A DNA stretch of 64,000 bases, from contig CM043948.1 of assembly GCA_014529385.2 (NCBI GenBank), forward strand, positions 25,602,451 through 25,666,450, written 5' to 3'. A program made the position numbers and the translations under genes. Positions 1-13,900 of the stretch are shown here, one piece after another. Positions within the stretch are counted from its first letter, which is position 1; each line of letters opens with the position of its first letter. Origin of the DNA: Adiantum capillus-veneris (Eukaryota > Streptophyta > Polypodiopsida > Polypodiales > Pteridaceae). The notes below the pieces were generated by a model that was given only the letters and a program-made list of their open reading frames with translations, was not told where the DNA came from and did not search any database.

Positions 1-844
<844 letters not shown>

Positions 845-849
845 CCAAG
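845..849. repeat. Left TSD of element A (CCAAG)
   Basis: CCAAG directly precedes the LTR end at 850 and is repeated at 32806-32810 directly after the other LTR. This 5-bp duplication ties the two LTRs, 32 kb apart, to one insertion. Confidence 0.9.
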
Positions 850-2501
850 TGTAACATTTAATGGTCTAGTAACTTGTGTGTAGCGGAAAATAGCATGAAC
901 ATAGTGAGCATTTCATTAGAATAGCTTCCTAATGAGAGTAACAAAAGTGCTTGGGTGGAGAGAGCAACAAAAATCACAACACCTAGGTAGATAGCATGAG
1001 CAATCCTTCAAAAGAGAGAGAAATTAAGAAATTGACAACAGTTGAGGACCGGATTTGCATGGAGCCGGTCCCCCTCCAAAAGGCTTTGTAGTATGGTTTC
1101 TCCCATCAAGAGAGACATTTTACAATACAATTCTTTGTGTTCCTTCAATACTAGCTAGTGCAATGAAGATGGAAACTTCATGCACTAAGGAAAACACTTA
1201 TCAAACACAACATCAATTCCCTCACGGTCTCAGACCCAAGACCTCACACACCTTTGAAGATGGTGAGCGCTAGCGGGGTATGAGAGTAGATTGAGAGGAA
1301 GAAGGAGTATTCTTACGAGAAAGATGTACATCTCCTCACATAATCACTCATATTAGCATAGCTTAGCTTAGTAATTAGCATGGTAGAGGAGATGATCATG
1401 CATTGAAGCTTGTCTCTTGGTTGGATTTGCATCACAAAGCCAAGAGTTGTTGCTGTAGGCATCCCTTCTCACAAGCTTGGAGTAGGTGGTGAGCTTTCCA
1501 TTAAAGCTTGAGAAGGAGAGAGAGTCTTCTTTGCTTCACACATGAGATTGTGTGAGTATGTGTGTGATAATGCCTTGCAAAATTCAGCCCCCTCTCTCTC
1601 TTGGTCGACCCCCCTTGCTAAATGCTCATGCTACAGCCCTATTGGACCTCCCCAGGCCTAGCCAATGGAAATTAAGCAGCATAAGTGATAGCCTTCTAAC
1701 ATGTGTCCCCCTTTCCCCTTTTGTGAGAGCTTTAGGTAATTAATAAATGCAACTAAACTCTCATTGGACCCCTTTGCCTCCTGGCCAATAGGTAAGCCAT
1801 TAATAAATGCAACTAAACTCTCATTGGACCCCTTTGCCTCCTGGCCAATAGGAATCAGGCAAGCCATTGGGCTGCTGAATGCTCATTGGTCCCCTTGGGA
1901 GACTGTCCAATAGTCTTTTAGAGATCTTAATTCTTATTGGTTCTTTTATTAAGTGTTTTTAAATTAATTAAACTAGATTTACTCTAGCCTTATTGTCATT
2001 GGTCCACCTCCATGGCCATCTAATAGGATGTGAGTACACCTTGTGGGCATCTGGCCTTGGGAGCTGACATGTGTCCCTCTTTCTCCTTGTGTACAAATGA
2101 AGCTTGTGAGTGTGTGTGGGTGTTTCTCTTTCATCCCCTACTTATTGGGCTCGCCCCCTCCTATGTAGGGCTTGACAAAGACTTTTTGGGACACACTCAA
2201 AGCATCCAATTCCCCTAATGTTTGACCTTTGGACACAACCTTTGAATTTTGGAACCTTAGCATTTTGGAAGTCTTAATGGACTGAGCCTTAGGGTCTTTT
2301 AAGCCCATTGTTGCACATAGCTCTTTTGCAGATGGCCCCCCCTTTGGATCCCTATTTTCCCTCCTTTGGATCAGTGACTGTGGCCGGTCTGCTAGCTTAA
2401 CCAATATTCTAGCTTTTTCTCCCCTGGCATTTCCCCATATTAAATGATCTATTTAACATGAGAAAATTGTTTAGGACAATTAGATATTGATTATTATGAC
2501 A
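850..2501 (-). repeat. Element A 3' LTR
   Basis: Reads (plus strand) TGTAACATTT ... TTATGACA, the reverse complement of the element C LTR ends (TGTCATAATA ... AATGTTACA). It is 1,652 bp, longer than its partner (1,589 bp) mainly because of a 60-bp tandem duplication at 1741-1860. It contains inverted CCAAT pairs matching those in element C. The internal side begins with the purine-rich tract (minus strand) CAAGAGAGAGGTAA. Confidence 0.92.
1741..1860. repeat. 60-bp tandem duplication inside A 3' LTR
   Basis: Two head-to-tail 60-bp units, 1741-1800 and 1801-1860, identical over the first 52 bp. Each unit carries one ATTGG-(17 nt)-CCAAT inverted pair. The other A LTR and both C LTRs have one unit, so this is a lineage-specific gain. 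Confidence 0.95.
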
Positions 2502-2854
2502 TTACCTCTCTCTTGAAATCATAGTCGTCCTCGACTATGGGGTAGAGAAGATAAAGCATATTCATTAGTCCTTTTTGTAGCGGGTAGAGGATCCCTATAT
2601 TACCCTACGACATCGTTCCAGAATGGATGACTAGTTCATTTGGTGCTTGAGAGCCTAAGCTGCCGCAAGCATGTATGCACATTAGTCCTATCAATCTTCC
2701 ATAGTAGATTGACAAGCTCTACTTGGTGTTTGGGGGACGTCGTCTTCGTAAACTTGATCTAAGCATGCATACTACTTCATTTTTGTGCACAATAAAGAAA
2801 AAGAGAGTCTTATAAGACAAAAACTTAGCTCATTTTTAACATTTGTACATTTGC

Positions 2855-5800
2855 TTACTCTAGGGAAGCATTGTAAGCATTGACAAGGTTTAGGTTATCC
2901 TTTAATTGTATGCCTTGCATCCATCTAGCATCTTCAAAAGGATAATTCTTAAACTTAATAAGATATCATCGGATAGTATTACCGCCTCTTAGTACCTTGT
3001 CTTCATGTCGGAGAATGGACTCGGGCTGCAACACCTCTTCTTGGTCCTCGATCTCCGGTGGGCCTTCAATAGTTGGTTCTTGAGGTGGATCTCCTTTGTA
3101 AGGCTTTAGTAGGCTCACATGGAAAGCATTGTGTATGAGCCAATGACTGGGCAACTTGATTTGATAGGCCATCTCATTGATTAGCCTAAGAATCTGGAAG
3201 GGACCATAGTACCTTTTTGCTAACTTAGCATAGTACTTTTGGTGTCCCATAGGATTCTTGCCTGTCGTGTGCCTTAATCGAGCCTTGGGAAATTTTAATA
3301 AGACTCAATCATTTTCTTTAAAGGCTTGGGCTCTTCTATGCTTGTCAGTAGCAGCCTTTTGCCTTTGCTGTGAGATAGAGATAGCATCCTTAATCTTTTG
3401 AAAAGATTCTTGTAGGTCTCAGCTATACTCATCTACATCAAAGATCTTCCCGTGTACCTTAAGTAGCAAGGGACTTTTTGATCTTCCCTCAATTACCTCA
3501 GAAGGTGCTTTTCCCGTGGAAGTATGTACAATGTTATTGTAGGCATACTGCACTAAGGGTAAGTACTTCTCCCATTGGGATCTTTGATCTACTTCCGTTA
3601 CATAGGTTTTTAGTAGATCGAGAATTGTTAGGTTAGCTATTTCACTTTGGCCATCCGTTTGCAGGTGATATGCCGAAGAGAAGTTTAGCTTTGTTCCTAA
3701 ATTCTCAAAGAGACCCTTCTAGAAATTACTGGTCATTCTAGGATCTCTATCCGCCGACACTATGGACATTGGCAAGCCATGGTACTTGAAGATTTGTAAA
3801 ATGAAGAGGGTTGCCATTTGATGGGCTTTGATAGTCTTTTTGACAGGTATAAAATGAGCTTGTTTACTGAACCTCTCCACTATTGTCCATATTCCTGTAT
3901 TCCCATGGATAGACTTAGGCAATCCAAAGATAAAATCCATGAATATGCTCTGCCATGGTGAATTAGGGATTGGCAAAGGTTGAAGTAATCCAGGTTGCTT
4001 CCCTCTATCAAACTTTGTCTTTTGGCATACCACACATTTAGAAACATACTCTTGTATGTTTGTTTTCATGGTAGGCCATAGAAATATGTTTCAATCCACT
4101 TTAGGGTAGACTAAATCCCTCTATGCCCTGCATAAGGAGGAGCATGATATTCATACATTACTTTCTCACGTAGTGAGCTAGTAACACATAGTCTATTGCT
4201 GTAAAGAAGATAACCATCTTGTAAAGTAAACGGTTCCTCTTTCTTCCCGAGTGCAAGGGCTGAAATCACATCTCTAAAATCGGGATCAATAGCATACTCA
4301 TCTATCATAGAAGATAGATCATTGTGAGTTGCTATGGAAACTGCACTCACTCTTGGCTGTGTTGAGAGTCAATCGGCTACTTGATTATGCTTGCCAACAA
4401 TGTGAGCAATATGAAAATGAAATTGCGAAAGGAAATTTTCCCACCTCATTTATTTGTCGGAGAGCTTGGTCTACGTCATGAAATACTTAAGACTTTGGTG
4501 ATCCGTTCGCAGAATGAAAGGAGTCCCCAACAAATAGTGCTTCCATGAGTCTAAGGCATGTAGAACTGCGAGGAGTTTTTTTCATATATGCCTAGAGATT
4601 TCTCAACAGGGTCGAGCCTTTGACTTTTATAGCCTATAGCATGCCCTTCTTGAAGCAAAACATCTCCAAGGCAATCACCACAAGCATCACATTGGACCTC
4701 AAATGGCTTTGAGAGATCCGGTAGTGTAAGCACATGTTGAGAGATAAGCTTTTATTTAAGGTTTTCAAAAGCATTGTTCTCCTTGGGAGACCATGTGTAC
4801 CTAACGTTTTTCTTTGCTAGGTCATGTAATGGTCCTGCTATTAGTGAGAATTTTTCTATGAAGCGTCTATAGTATACGCACATACCTATAAAGCTTCTTA
4901 ACTCATGAAGATTCCTTGGTTTAGGCCATCCTTTTATTACCTCTAACTTTGATGGATCCATTTGGATGCCATCTTGAGAGATAATGTGACCTAAATACTA
5001 AATCTCTTGCAAGAAAAATTCACTTTTCTTTTGATTAACATAAAGTTTATTCTCTCTTAGAACTTGAAATATTATCTGCAGGTGTTGCTTGTGTTCGTCT
5101 AATGAATTAGAGTAGATGATGATATCATCAAAGAAAACTCTAGTAAAGGTTTGGTGAGGCTTCAATAGTTTCTCCATCAAGCCGTTGAATGTGGCTGGTG
5201 CATTGGTCAAGCCAAAAGGCATGACAATGTATTCGTAAAGACCAAACGTAGTGCGAAATGCGGTCTTTACAATGTCTTGATCAACTATCCTTATTTGATG
5301 ATAGCCACTTTTTATGTCAATCCTACTGAAGTAGGTGGACCCTTCTAGCTTATCAAATAGGTCTTCTACCCGTGGAATGGGAAACCTATTTTTGATAGTG
5401 ATCCTATTTAGTGCTCTACAGTCGATACAAATACGATATGTGCCATCTTTCTTTTGCACTAGTAGCACAGGAGAACAAAATGGAGATGATCTAGGCCTAA
5501 CCATGTATTTCTCAACTAACTCATGCACTTGCCGCATAATCTCCTCTTGTTGAGCTTGAGAAACTCTATAAGGAAGTTTGTTAGGTGGTGAACTTCCTGA
5601 AAGATAGGAGGTAGCTCACAAAGGATGTCGTCAATAAAGACATCCTGAAACCCCTTGAAAAAATTGGATAACTCTACATCCTTTTTATTGTGTATATTTC
5701 TTTTGCTAAAACATTAGGTTCATTTTGAGAATCTTAACAAAATTCATGTACATGGAAATAGCGCTCTTTATTGACTTGTGGAAAACTTGTGTATGTACAA

Positions 5801-6846
5801 TGGGTATAGTGTTACCCATTTCCTTAGCATCTATATACATATCTTTTTTCGTGAACTTAAAGGAGATTCTCCTTTCAGGGAATTTAACATTGGTAGCCAT
5901 GCGATCAAACCATGGTGCCCCTAGGATTACATCCTCATGCTTGAGAGGAGAGATAAAGAAGTCCTCTTCGTCCACATAGCTTTGGACATGGAGCCTCAAT
6001 TTACCGATTAAGGGAGTGACTGAAGCTTCTTGCCCCTTGAAGGCACTGTCTGCGGGTAGGAAATCTCCCATCTCATAGGCTTGTATGCCTAGCTTGGTGG
6101 CCAACTCTATAGATATAAAATTGTGAGTAGAACCAGGGTCAAAGAGAATAAAAGCATGATGTTCTCTTACCTTTCCCCAAGCATGGCATAGAGGAGATCC
6201 TTTGTGGTGAATTTCCTCGTCTTGGATTTCGACCAAGGTAGCTCTAGGAGGTTCATGGCGAGTGTTCTTTTGGGGAAAAGTGCGGTACGCATGCCCTTTC
6301 TCGCCACACTTGAAACAACAGTTATCCTTGCGATAATACTCAAGCTCTTTAGGAGAGAGTTATTTTTGCCTTTATAAACTCCCTTCTCTTTAGCTTTGTT
6401 GGAGTGCCCTTAGGAGACTTTTGGACATTGTCCTTCCCCTTAGGCTCATTGGAACCCTTGTTTTCCGTGGGCTTAGAATTTCTTTTAGCCCCCGTTTGGA
6501 AATTGATTCAAGAGGCCACCATAGTATGGTGTATAACCGCCGATATGGTGAGTGGCATTTGGGAGTTGACATACTCCGCCATTTCTTCAGTTAAGTCCAC
6601 ACAAAATTGTTGCTTTTGCTCTCCAAAATCCAACTTTTTGAAGACAGTGGATTTGAGTTGTAGGTCCCAAAACTTGTCTACATATTTGTGAATGGATTTG
6701 TAAGGAGAGAGCTTTAAGCTTCACCATTCGGTGAGTACTTTGTCTTTGGCATTGGTGGCCAAAAACTGCTTCATAATGGAAGCTCTTAAAGCTTTCCATG
6801 TTCGTGGAGCTTCACCGTTGGACCATAGGCTAGATCACCATTGCCT
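2855..6846 (-). pseudogene. Element A gag C-terminus and pol, degenerate
   Basis: Minus-strand remnant matching the element C polyprotein throughout. From the 5' side it holds the gag capsid C-terminus (6846-6400), zinc knuckle CFKCGEKGHAYR near 6300, retropepsin with FDPGSTHNF near 6140, RT with [11 protein letters not shown] near 5200 and FFDDIIIYS near 5120, RNase H (about 4740-4380), integrase zinc-binding part and DDE core (4350-3600), and a chromodomain with [15 protein letters not shown] upstream (3250-2880). Frame breaks are frequent. Trp codons have become stops, for example near 3305 and 3722. TGA at 3419-3421 is shared with element C. The terminal stop is at 2855-2857. Confidence 0.9.
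6842..6846. repeat. Left TSD of element B (TGCCT)
   Basis: TGCCT precedes the B 5' LTR and is repeated at 20982-20986 after the 3' LTR. Joining the flanks restores the gag sequence of element A. Confidence 0.93.
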
Positions 6847-6999
6847 TGTCAGGACACCGGCAGTGCCGGACTAGTCAAGGGCAAGGCCGGGCTAGGCAGT
6901 GTGGAAAGGGAGTCCAACTAGGGCAAAGTGCCAGGGGCTATGCTATATTGTGGGTGGTTGGGTGGTGGACTCCTAGGTTCTAGTTCCCCTTGTCTAACA
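6847..6999 (+). repeat. Element B 5' LTR
   Basis: 153-bp LTR starting TGTCAGGACAC and ending TTGTCTAACA. It closely matches 20830-20981. Confidence 0.93.
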
Positions 7000-7020
7000 T
7001 TAGTATCAAGAGCTTGGTTC
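7000..7020 (+). other. Element B primer-binding site
   Basis: Directly after the 5' LTR the sequence reads TTAGTATCAAGAGCTTGG. It resembles the initiator-Met-tRNA site TGGTATCAGAGC with a substitution and an extra A, so it is a decayed PBS. Confidence 0.6.
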
Positions 7021-7127
7021 TTTTTTTGGGAAAGGCATAGCCGTGGAGGAGGGGAGCCACACAACCTTGCATGAGAAAGTTGCATGTCGGGGTCACAAAA
7101 CCGTGGAACACCTCTCCTGTGAGGAAG

Positions 7128-7131
7128 ACGA
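7128..7131. repeat. Left TSD of element D (ACGA)
   Basis: ACGA precedes the D LTR at 7132 and recurs at 16380-16383 after the other LTR. It is 4 bp, where 5 bp is usual for gypsy elements. Fusing the flanks gives a continuous B leader. Confidence 0.75.
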
Positions 7132-8685
7132 TGACAGGAGCAAAGCGAACCCCGAACCCCGACGGCCTCTAAAACACCGGGGACCGAATGGCGCGCCTCG
7201 AGCCTGTCATGGTAAAGCAAACAGGGGGCACCACCTAGCTTCAACGGCTAGGACGCAAACAACACACCACCATAACAAAGTTTTCATCCAAGAGAGATGG
7301 ATGCTTGGGAGTAATGATGAAAAGAAAAGGGAATGAGATCAAGTGAGAGAGAGAGAGAGAGAGTGAGGGAGGGGGTATAGCGGCTTAGTACTTAGGCATC
7401 ACAAAAGGATGGCGAATCCGCACACCCTTCACACATACACAAGCTCACTCCAAAAAACACAAGACTAGGTGGCGGTTCCGCACACCTCACATGGGCAAAA
7501 CATTGCAAGAAAACATACTCACAAAACCTCAAGCTTTATTTAGAGAATTAGGCGATGAAATGGGGAGCATAGGGTAGGGGAATGAGAAGGGAGAGAGTGG
7601 TAGAGCACATGGCGGATAGGTGGGAGTTGATGGCGAAGACTCTCACGAGGATTATGGCCATCATCCTTCATTTAGTTGCCCTTCATCTTCCATAGCCCAA
7701 GGGTGTAGAGGTCATGCTCAAGACGAGCATGGTGATTGCGGTGATGGTGATGGTGTGGGTGTGTGTGTGTGCACTAGGCACACAAAGTGCATAGTGTACT
7801 CTTTGGTGATGTTGTGTGTGTTTTTAGTGTGATGGTGACCCCTCTTTATATAGGGGAGGAGGGGGGAGAAATTCTAGAATTTAGAAATGAAGAAATCATT
7901 ATCTACATAGGCCATGTGACTGTGGGCCCCACTTGTCTGGCTGTGTGTATATGTGCCAGAACAGCAGTCTCATGAGAGAGAGACTAAGAGAGAGAGATGG
8001 GTTAATGAAAAAAAAGTGAGAGGTGACATGGAGAATAAAGTAATTACAAGAGGGGAGAGAGGGGAGTGTGTTCAGAGGTGAATCTGTGTGCAGATGTGTG
8101 TGAACACAAGAAAAAATCAGGTAACCACCGGGTGGGGATGGGTCCGTGGGCACCTTTTTCAGTGAAACTGAGTGTGTGTGAGTGTGGGGGAGGTTATTTA
8201 GCTACAAGACAAGAGATATGGCACCCTTTAGAGAGAGAGGGGGATATTTGGGTCATGGGATATGATAGGAGAGAGAAAGAGGGGGTGGGGTATACTATTT
8301 TGGAAGATAGGGTAGGTTGCATGTGAGTTAGGGTGTATTATTGGTGAGTTATAATGCATTATTGGTGAGAGGTGGGGTAGCTTGAGGGGAGAGAGAAAGG
8401 AGAAAGGACAAGGGGAAGAGAGAGGGGGTTGACCTTTTGAGTGGAGGAGAGGAAAAGGGACACCCGGCGGGGCAACAGTGAAAAAAAAGGAGGCAAGGTG
8501 GGGATGGGCTACCCCGCAGGCATGAGGTGGCCTATTTTAGCTTTCTTATATATTTACATAATCATACTTTATTTTTTCTTACTTTTTCCAATGCCTTTAT
8601 CACTCCCTCCATAAGAGGGGGTTTTCATGGGGTGGGGACGAGAGAAGAGGGGTATGGGAGCTTGGCTTGTGAAAAGCCCCCATCA
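7132..8685 (-). repeat. Element D 3' LTR
   Basis: 1,554 bp from TGACAGGAGC to AGCCCCCATCA on the plus strand, matching 14821-16379. On the minus strand a TATA-like CCTATATAAAG lies near 7843-7854. Short GA and GT microsatellites lie inside. Confidence 0.93.
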
Positions 8686-8705
8686 TTAGCCCTCCCCTTT
8701 TGGCT
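8686..8705 (-). other. Element D polypurine tract
   Basis: On the minus strand, directly upstream of the 3' LTR, the sequence is CCAAAAGGGGAGGGCTAA. This is the expected plus-strand primer site. Confidence 0.8.
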
Positions 8706-8713
8706 AGAGGCAT

Positions 8714-10090
8714 TCATGTCTCTAGCTCATCTGTTTGATCATTATCGTCGGAGGTGGCGGCTGATGGTGTGTCCTCATCTGGAATGTCAATAGGTGGAGC
8801 CTGGTCAAATCGAAGAAAATAAGGTTTAAGTCGCCAACCATTTACCCTGGTTTTATGAAGTTTTCCATCAGCCTCCATAAGCTGGTAGCTTCCATTGGCA
8901 CACTTTTTCCTGAAGATGAAAGGACCTTCCCATCGGAGTAGGAGTTTCTTATCCTTGCGCGTGTCGAAGCGATTGTCGTAGCGGAGCACCAACATTCCTT
9001 TCTTCAATTCTTTTTTCCGGAGATGCTCGTTAAAGCTAAGCCGTCTATGCTCTGCTTGTGCTGCATAATAATTTATTGCTTCTTCTCTATCCAGCTGCAG
9101 TCTTTCCAAGTTGATGATGTGATCTCTCAAATGCATGTTGGGTTGTTGAAGTTGGCTTGCCATTACTCTGAGACTTTGTAGTTGCACTTCAATGGGCAAG
9201 ATTGCTTCCTTACCAAATACTAGATGATACGGTGTGAATCCCAAGGATGTACGAAATGAAGTTCTGTAGGCCCATAAAGCTGGTAGTAGATACTTATCCC
9301 AGTCTCCAGGATGATTGTTTACTTGCTTGGTAATAATTTTAGAAACCATTCCATTTACCTTTTCAACTAAACCATTACATTGAGGGTAATATGGTGAAGA
9401 GTGCCTCCTTGTAATGCCCAGTTTCTGCATTAATTCTCCTACCAAGTCTGCTCTGAAACCTGGCCCTCTATCAGATATGATCTCTAAAGGTGTGCCAAAC
9501 CTACAACATATGTGCTCGTAGATAAATTTAGCTACCTCTACCGCCGCGTGATTCTAGTGGTGGCTGTAGCCTCTGCCCATCTAGTCATGTAGTCGACCCC
9601 CATGATAATGTAGAATTTTCCTGAGTTGGCCCTAGGTAATGGCCCAATGGCATCGATACCCCATTTTTCAAATGGGCCATATGAGAGAATAGGTGTCTGT
9701 GGTTCAGGCATAAGTGACCTAGTGCCAGCCTTTTGACACAACTTACACGTTTTGCACTAGTGGTGTACATCACGGTTGAGGCTAGGCCATATGAAGCCTG
9801 CCTGCAAGATTTTCCTACTTGTTATGTCTAGGGCAAAGTGACCACCACAAACCCCATCGTGACAGCTAGCAATTACTCCCGTGATTTCCTGAGAGAGAGG
9901 GACCTTCCTGAGTATTTGGTCCTTACCCTTACAGTACAAACCGTCATTGATGAGTCGATACCTTGTGGCCTTCCGCGTCAGCCATTGCTTCTGTCCCTTT
10001 GTTAAATCTGATGGGCATTCCCCTGTTTCCAAAAAATGCATGATGTCCGGCAAGGCATCACTTCCTTGAAATAGAGGGAGCTTAGTTTTA
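8714..10090 (-). pseudogene. Element D integrase, frameshifted
   Basis: Three pieces in different frames form one integrase. 10053-9757 carries the zinc-binding half (CHDGVCGGHF ... KILQAGFIWPSL). Its pair of cysteines (CKTCKLCQ) lies past a TAG where a Trp is expected. 9741-9538 carries WGIDAIGPL with the first catalytic Asp. After a frameshift near 9550, ISDRGPGF gives the second Asp and CNGLVEKVNG the Glu. The C-terminal part (GPFIFRKKCANGSYQL, then NGWRLKPYFLRF) ends at 8714 with an acidic tail and no chromodomain. It integrates the element cDNA. At least two frameshifts and one stop make this copy inactive. Confidence 0.88.
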
Positions 10091-10802
10091 TTGCTCCAAC
10101 CACCACTTCCTGTAGTCTTTCACTTGCTAGGGCATCTGCTTCTTGGTTTTGAGCCCTTGGGATATGGTGTATTTGAACTTCTTCAAACTTACCCAACAAG
10201 GTTTTTACACCACTTAAGTGAGTCCTTAAACTAGGATTCTTGCATGTCCATGCTCCATTTACTTGCCTTACCAGAATTAGAGCATCCCCAAATACATTAA
10301 GGCGTTGTACACCTTGTGAGATGCACCATTGTAGACCCTTGGTTAGTGCTGCATACTCAGCTTCATTGTTAGAATGTGAATCTAACAATTGGCCCAACGA
10401 AAATACCTTTGTCCCTTTGTCATCAAAGACCACTATGCCTGCAGCTGCTTTGTCGGACGATAGCGTGTAGGCTCCATCAAAGTAGAGAGAGTATGCTCCT
10501 TCTACCATCGGTGGTACTGGAGGTAATCGTACTTCTCCTTCCTTAGATTGCTTCTCCTTCCTTTCAAAGACTTGGTAGGTCATGAGTCCCCCCAAACTTG
10601 CCCTTGTCGTGCTTTCTACCTGTACCGTGTAGTCAAACTCTTGCAGACGAACTAGCCATTTAGTAATTCTAGCAGACACATCCATGTGTTGTACAACATA
10701 GGGAAATATTTCATCCGTGGTTAGAATCACAAATTGCTTAGGCAGCAAATATGACCTAAAATTTGTAGTTGCAAATCTAAGAGCTAGGACTAAGTGTTCC
10801 AC
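10002..10802 (-). pseudogene. Element D RNase H C-terminus plus archaeal-type RNase H
   Basis: About 266 codons. The first part (ALRFATTNFRSYLL ... ITKWLVRLQEFDYTV) completes the retroviral-type RNase H begun upstream. A linker follows, then a second RNase H with the signature SLYFDGA, NNEAEYAALTKGLQW, VFGDALILVRQ and HIPRAQNQEADALA. This supplies the acidic residues expected of the archaeal-type fold and is typical of Tat-lineage plant elements. The frame differs from gag-RT because of a 1-nt loss near 10806. It shifts again near 10070 into the integrase frame. Confidence 0.88.
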
Positions 10803-10945
10803 ATGAAACCTTTCTCTCCTGCTGTCATCATTCGACTAGAGAAGTAGATTGGCCTCATGAAAGATGTCGTCGTATCCTTTTGGAGTAGCACAACCCCCAA
10901 TGAGTCATCACCAACACTTGAGGTGACATAGAATTTTTCATCCCA

Positions 10946-13900
10946 CTAAGGTGGTGAGATAGTTGGCAGAGTGGCTAAGACCTCCTTTACCTTGTTGTAG
11001 TGATGTTCGCTTTCCTCGTCCCAAGTGAAAGTTGATCTTTGAGTGAGTTGTTGCAGTGGTAGAACAAGTTGTGATAGTAGATGTATGAATCTACTTAAGT
11101 ACCTCACCTTCTGTAGAAAAGAGACCAGTTGACGTGCGGTCGTTGGTGAAGGTAGGGCTATGAGTGCGGACACCTTACTTGGGTCGGCGTTGATACCTTT
11201 TGCTGAAATTTCATGGCCTAGTAGAATGACTTTACTCTCCCCAATGTGGCATTTATCCACATTTAATTGCCCACCTAGGCTCTGCAACCTGGCCAAACCT
11301 TCAATTACCTTTTCTAAATGTGAAATACGGGAGCTATATATACAAAAATCATCAATGAACACTCTTATGGATGTTCCAAAGAACGGTTGAAAAACATATG
11401 TGACATATCTTTGGAATGTGGCAGGTGCATTTGTGAGACCAAATGGCATAACCCTGTATGCAAAACAACCCCATGGCGTGATAAAAGTGGTTTTTAGCTG
11501 ATCTTCCAAGGCTATGCGTATTTGAAAGTATCCAGAATAACCATCACAGACGGTATAGCATTCAAAACCCGCTACTTCATTCAGAATTTCATCCAAGAAA
11601 GGGAGAGGAAAGTGGTCTCTCTTTGTAGCTGCATTTAGTGGTTTGTAGTCAACACAGACCCTCCACTTACCATTCTTTTTAGGCGTCACCACTATGGGTG
11701 ACACCCATTCTGAGTTTTCTACAGGATAGATGAATCCCGCCTCCAGCAGTTTCCTTACCTCGGCCAAGAGTGCCTTTTCTTGTATGACCCCCAGTCGTCG
11801 TAGCTTTTGCACAACTTGTTTTACCCCTTCCTTTAGCTTAATATGATGTTCCACCAATGTAATGCCTGTGATTCTTTCATAGTTGTCAATGAACAGGTTA
11901 GGAAATCCCCTCAACATTTGCAAAAAACTATCTTTCTCCTCAAGTGTTAATTCCGTAGACAACATACCCTTCAACCTACTTCCTCCTAGGCCAGGTGATT
12001 TGCTCTCCTCTTCATTGGGTTGCCCTTTTGGTGATGGATCACCAGTTGTGCTTACCCTTTGTGGATCCTTCATAATGATACCCATCACATCAATGGAACT
12101 GTCACTTTCGTCGGTGGATGTGGTCTCCTCCTCAGAACTGGAAGATTCGCTAGTGGTTTCATCTGCCGATGTTTCCAGATTCATTTGCTTCTGCTTGCCA
12201 ATCCTCATGTCGTAGTAGATTGTCTCCCCTTTCTTACCGGTCATGCGTAGAAGGCTAGTACCCCAGTCCTGTTTTGCCTTCATGGCCATCAACCATGGCC
12301 TTCCCAAAATTAGTGGATAGCCCTCCCCCTTAGTAGGCATTACAAAAACATCTACCTCTACCTCAGTGTTGAAAGCTTTGATTTTCACGGCACTTACCAC
12401 ACCCACACACTTTACTTTTGCGTTGTTCGCCATCTTTGCCTTGCATGGAGAAGGCTTGTCAACCTCGAGCCCTAATCGAAGCATCATAGCTTCGCTCATT
12501 ACATAGATTTGTGCACCTCCATCAATGTAGGTGTTTCCAACCCTCTTTCCTTTTATGTTTACGTTGACAATTGGAAGGATGTCATCCATGTTGCATCCCG
12601 AAATTTCTCCGGCTACCTTTGTTTTGGAGCGTCTTGTACTTACCATTTTAGACCATTGTCGCCTTACTTTTGGTGCAAGATGTAGCAGCTGTGGCCATGT
12701 AATCTTCGGTCCTTGCTCTGCCACATCCAATGTTAGATCATAGGGCTTAGAACTTTCCCCTAGCTGGAAGTCGGTGATGCCCAATTTCCGTCGTGGCCTG
12801 GATGGCCTCTTGCTAGTTTCTCCTCTCATGATTCTCTCATCATCTGATTGTGTAGCTTTCTCCCTCCTAGCTCTTTTCACAGTCATGGCTTCAAGTGGTT
12901 CTAAAAAGGTTACCTTCTCCTTATCCTTGTCCCTCTCCTTTGCTCTCGGTGGATCCACTACTACGGCTTTTCCTTTCTCTTCTAGCCTTATGATGTTTAC
13001 AGGGCGATCAGGTGGTGGGGCTGGTGGAAGAGGCGGGATGGATGATTGTAGTGGTGTTTGGGGTGGATGTAGAATTTGTGTTGGTGGGGGTGGTGCTCGG
13101 GGTGGGGGTGTTCTTTCTCTAGGGGGTGACAATTGGTTCCTCCTACCTCCTCTATTATAGTTTTGTCGTGGTTTGGGACAGTAGTACATACCGTGACCGT
13201 CTTCTTCGCAGTTGTAGCAATGATACTCCCTGTTTTGTCGTCGTGCTCTTCCAGAGTCTTGATCTCTTTCTTGACTCCTCCCTTGTTGTATTAAGTGGAC
13301 ATACAAATTCTGCAGTTGGTCAGTAATATGGGCCAACATATCTTGTTGGTCATCTCTTACCCCAAGAGCCGGTGGTGGTGGTATGGTGGTTGTCGTAGTT
13401 GCTGGTCGACGTGATGTTCCTGCTTTTGTTGACTCGGTTTCTTTGGATTTCATTCGCAGCTTCTTGTCCTTAAGGCGAGCAATCTCAACGGCTAACTCGT
13501 ATGTAGCCAGGAATCTACCTTTCACCTTCTCCTTGAGAAGCGGCCATAAGCCATGCGTGAACCGATCTTTTTTTAGGAAATCGGGTGCGGCTTTTCCCCT
13601 TGCCAGTGACTCAACCCACCGTTCCCACAAATCCACAAATTTGGACTCATACGTGGCATATTCTAAAAGACCCTCCTGCTTCAAGTCTCTCAACTTGTCC
13701 CACAAATTTTCTAAAGTGGTACCTCCCCCAAAGATCCTCTTAAAAGTGGTTTTTAAGGGTTCCCAGCCATCCTTGGTTGCTTGTGGAAGTGCATTGTACC
13801 ATGATCTAGCTTCTAGCTTCATGAGATGCTTAAAGATTCTAACCCGGGATTCATCCGTATCTTTGTTGCTCACTACACATGCTACTTCAAAGTCATCTAG

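Noticed and set aside
7043-8326. Several plus-strand frames of 60-97 codons, repeated at 14792-16020
   Set aside because: They lie in the two LTRs of element D, recur because the LTRs are duplicates, and carry no family motif.
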